DNA of 64,000 nt from PALSA-350 sp963834445 (lineage in GTDB: Bacteria > Acidobacteriota > Terriglobia > Terriglobales > Acidobacteriaceae), in assembly GCA_963834445.1 (NCBI GenBank), contig CAWIBU010000003.1, positions 1,364,001 to 1,428,000 on the forward strand, given 5' to 3'. Made by a program: the position numbers and the translations under genes. Below the pieces are notes generated by a model. The model saw only the letters and a list, made by a program, of their open reading frames with translations. It was not told where the DNA came from and made no database searches. Positions 63,799 to 64,000 of the stretch are shown in pieces; the stretch's first letter is position 1; every line of letters starts with the position of its first letter.

Positions 63799-63823
63799 AC
63801 ACGAAGCTATAATTGAGTAGAGA

Positions 63824-64000
63824 TTGAGAGTCCTCACTCTACATTCCGCTCTGCTAGCCGGGGTCGCGATCGGTTGCGCCGCAGCCCTGAGTGTAGGCTG
63901 CCGAACCCCCGCCCATGAAAGGCCCATTGGGACGGTCGTCGAGATCAAGGCGCCACTGGGGCTGCCGCCGGTTCCTATCCCAGCAGACAACCCTCCTACG
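63824..64000 (+). CDS. Cytochrome c peroxidase-like protein, partial (5' end)
   Basis: 59 codons to the window edge. TTG start, lipobox-like LSVGC at residue 26, then EIKAPLGLPPVPIPADNPPT, a start typical of di-heme cytochrome c peroxidase/MauG-like proteins, before the first heme motif. The hemes themselves lie beyond the window, so the call rests on this segment only. Confidence 0.6.
   Translation, partial: MRVLTLHSALLAGVAIGCAAALSVGCRTPAHERPIGTVVEIKAPLGLPPVPIPADNPPT

Noticed and set aside
1..64000. tRNA or rRNA genes
   Set aside because: No cloverleaf with a GTTCGANTC arm and no rRNA-like stretch was found by eye; a covariance search would be decisive.

Overview
The window is a 64-kb chromosomal segment of a GC-rich, Gram-negative bacterium. 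It most resembles Acidobacteriota, probably class Terriglobia. The evidence is gene content and style: an outer-membrane assembly set (LptD, SurA-like, TonB/ExbBD), a TonB-dependent receptor with an N-terminal carboxypeptidase-regulatory domain, many small intergenic palindromic repeats, and core proteins with alanine/proline/lysine-rich tails. Placement is by recognition only, with no search run. No tRNA, rRNA, insertion sequence with transposase, prophage or CRISPR array was seen.

Layout. 1-9 kb: repeats, infC (apparently starting at AUC), mtaB, a response regulator, a zinc-ribbon protein, rpsU, a gamma-carbonic anhydrase, then hisS-aspS and a 0.9-kb repeat block. 9-17.5 kb: a rhomboid-like protein lacking both catalytic residues, a small acidic zinc-ribbon protein overlapping a secreted one, rpsA, a HIT protein, rmuC, acpP-fabF. 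17.5-26 kb: a secreted NTR/TIMP-like protein, an MFS exporter, ddl, a membrane protein, the yceD-rpmF-plsX-fabD lipid operon, an outer-membrane barrel, thiE. 26-30 kb: an sthA gene with two frameshifts, a ROK-family protein, an RDD membrane protein. 30-45 kb: lptD with a thiol oxidoreductase and a SurA-like chaperone, a TPR lipoprotein, tonB-exbB-exbD-exbD, tgt-yajC-secD-secF, and folK divergent from nadD-rsfS. 46-56.5 kb: the replication-origin neighbourhood, with dnaN, an esterase and dnaA on the minus strand, divergent from rpmH-rnpA-yidD-yidC-khpB-mnmE. 56.5-64 kb: an ECF sigma factor and anti-sigma factor divergent from a TonB-dependent receptor, followed by a phospholipase C-like lipoprotein, a Tat-exported multicopper oxidase and the start of a cytochrome c peroxidase-like gene.

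How the genes work together. Most genes are housekeeping: translation, fatty-acid synthesis, replication start, envelope assembly and protein export. The least ordinary material is fourfold. First, a 105-bp palindromic element occurs six times in one orientation, nested in an older repeat that is also present without it. Second, the anti-sigma factor carries a periplasmic HNH-like domain whose expected histidine is tyrosine. Third, the predicted secreted PLC/copper-oxidase/peroxidase set lies beside that signalling pair. Fourth, lptD is grouped with the two kinds of folding factor its product needs in E. coli.

Long intergenic gaps are almost all filled by palindromic repeats of four or five families; gaps where nothing was recognised are stated as such.
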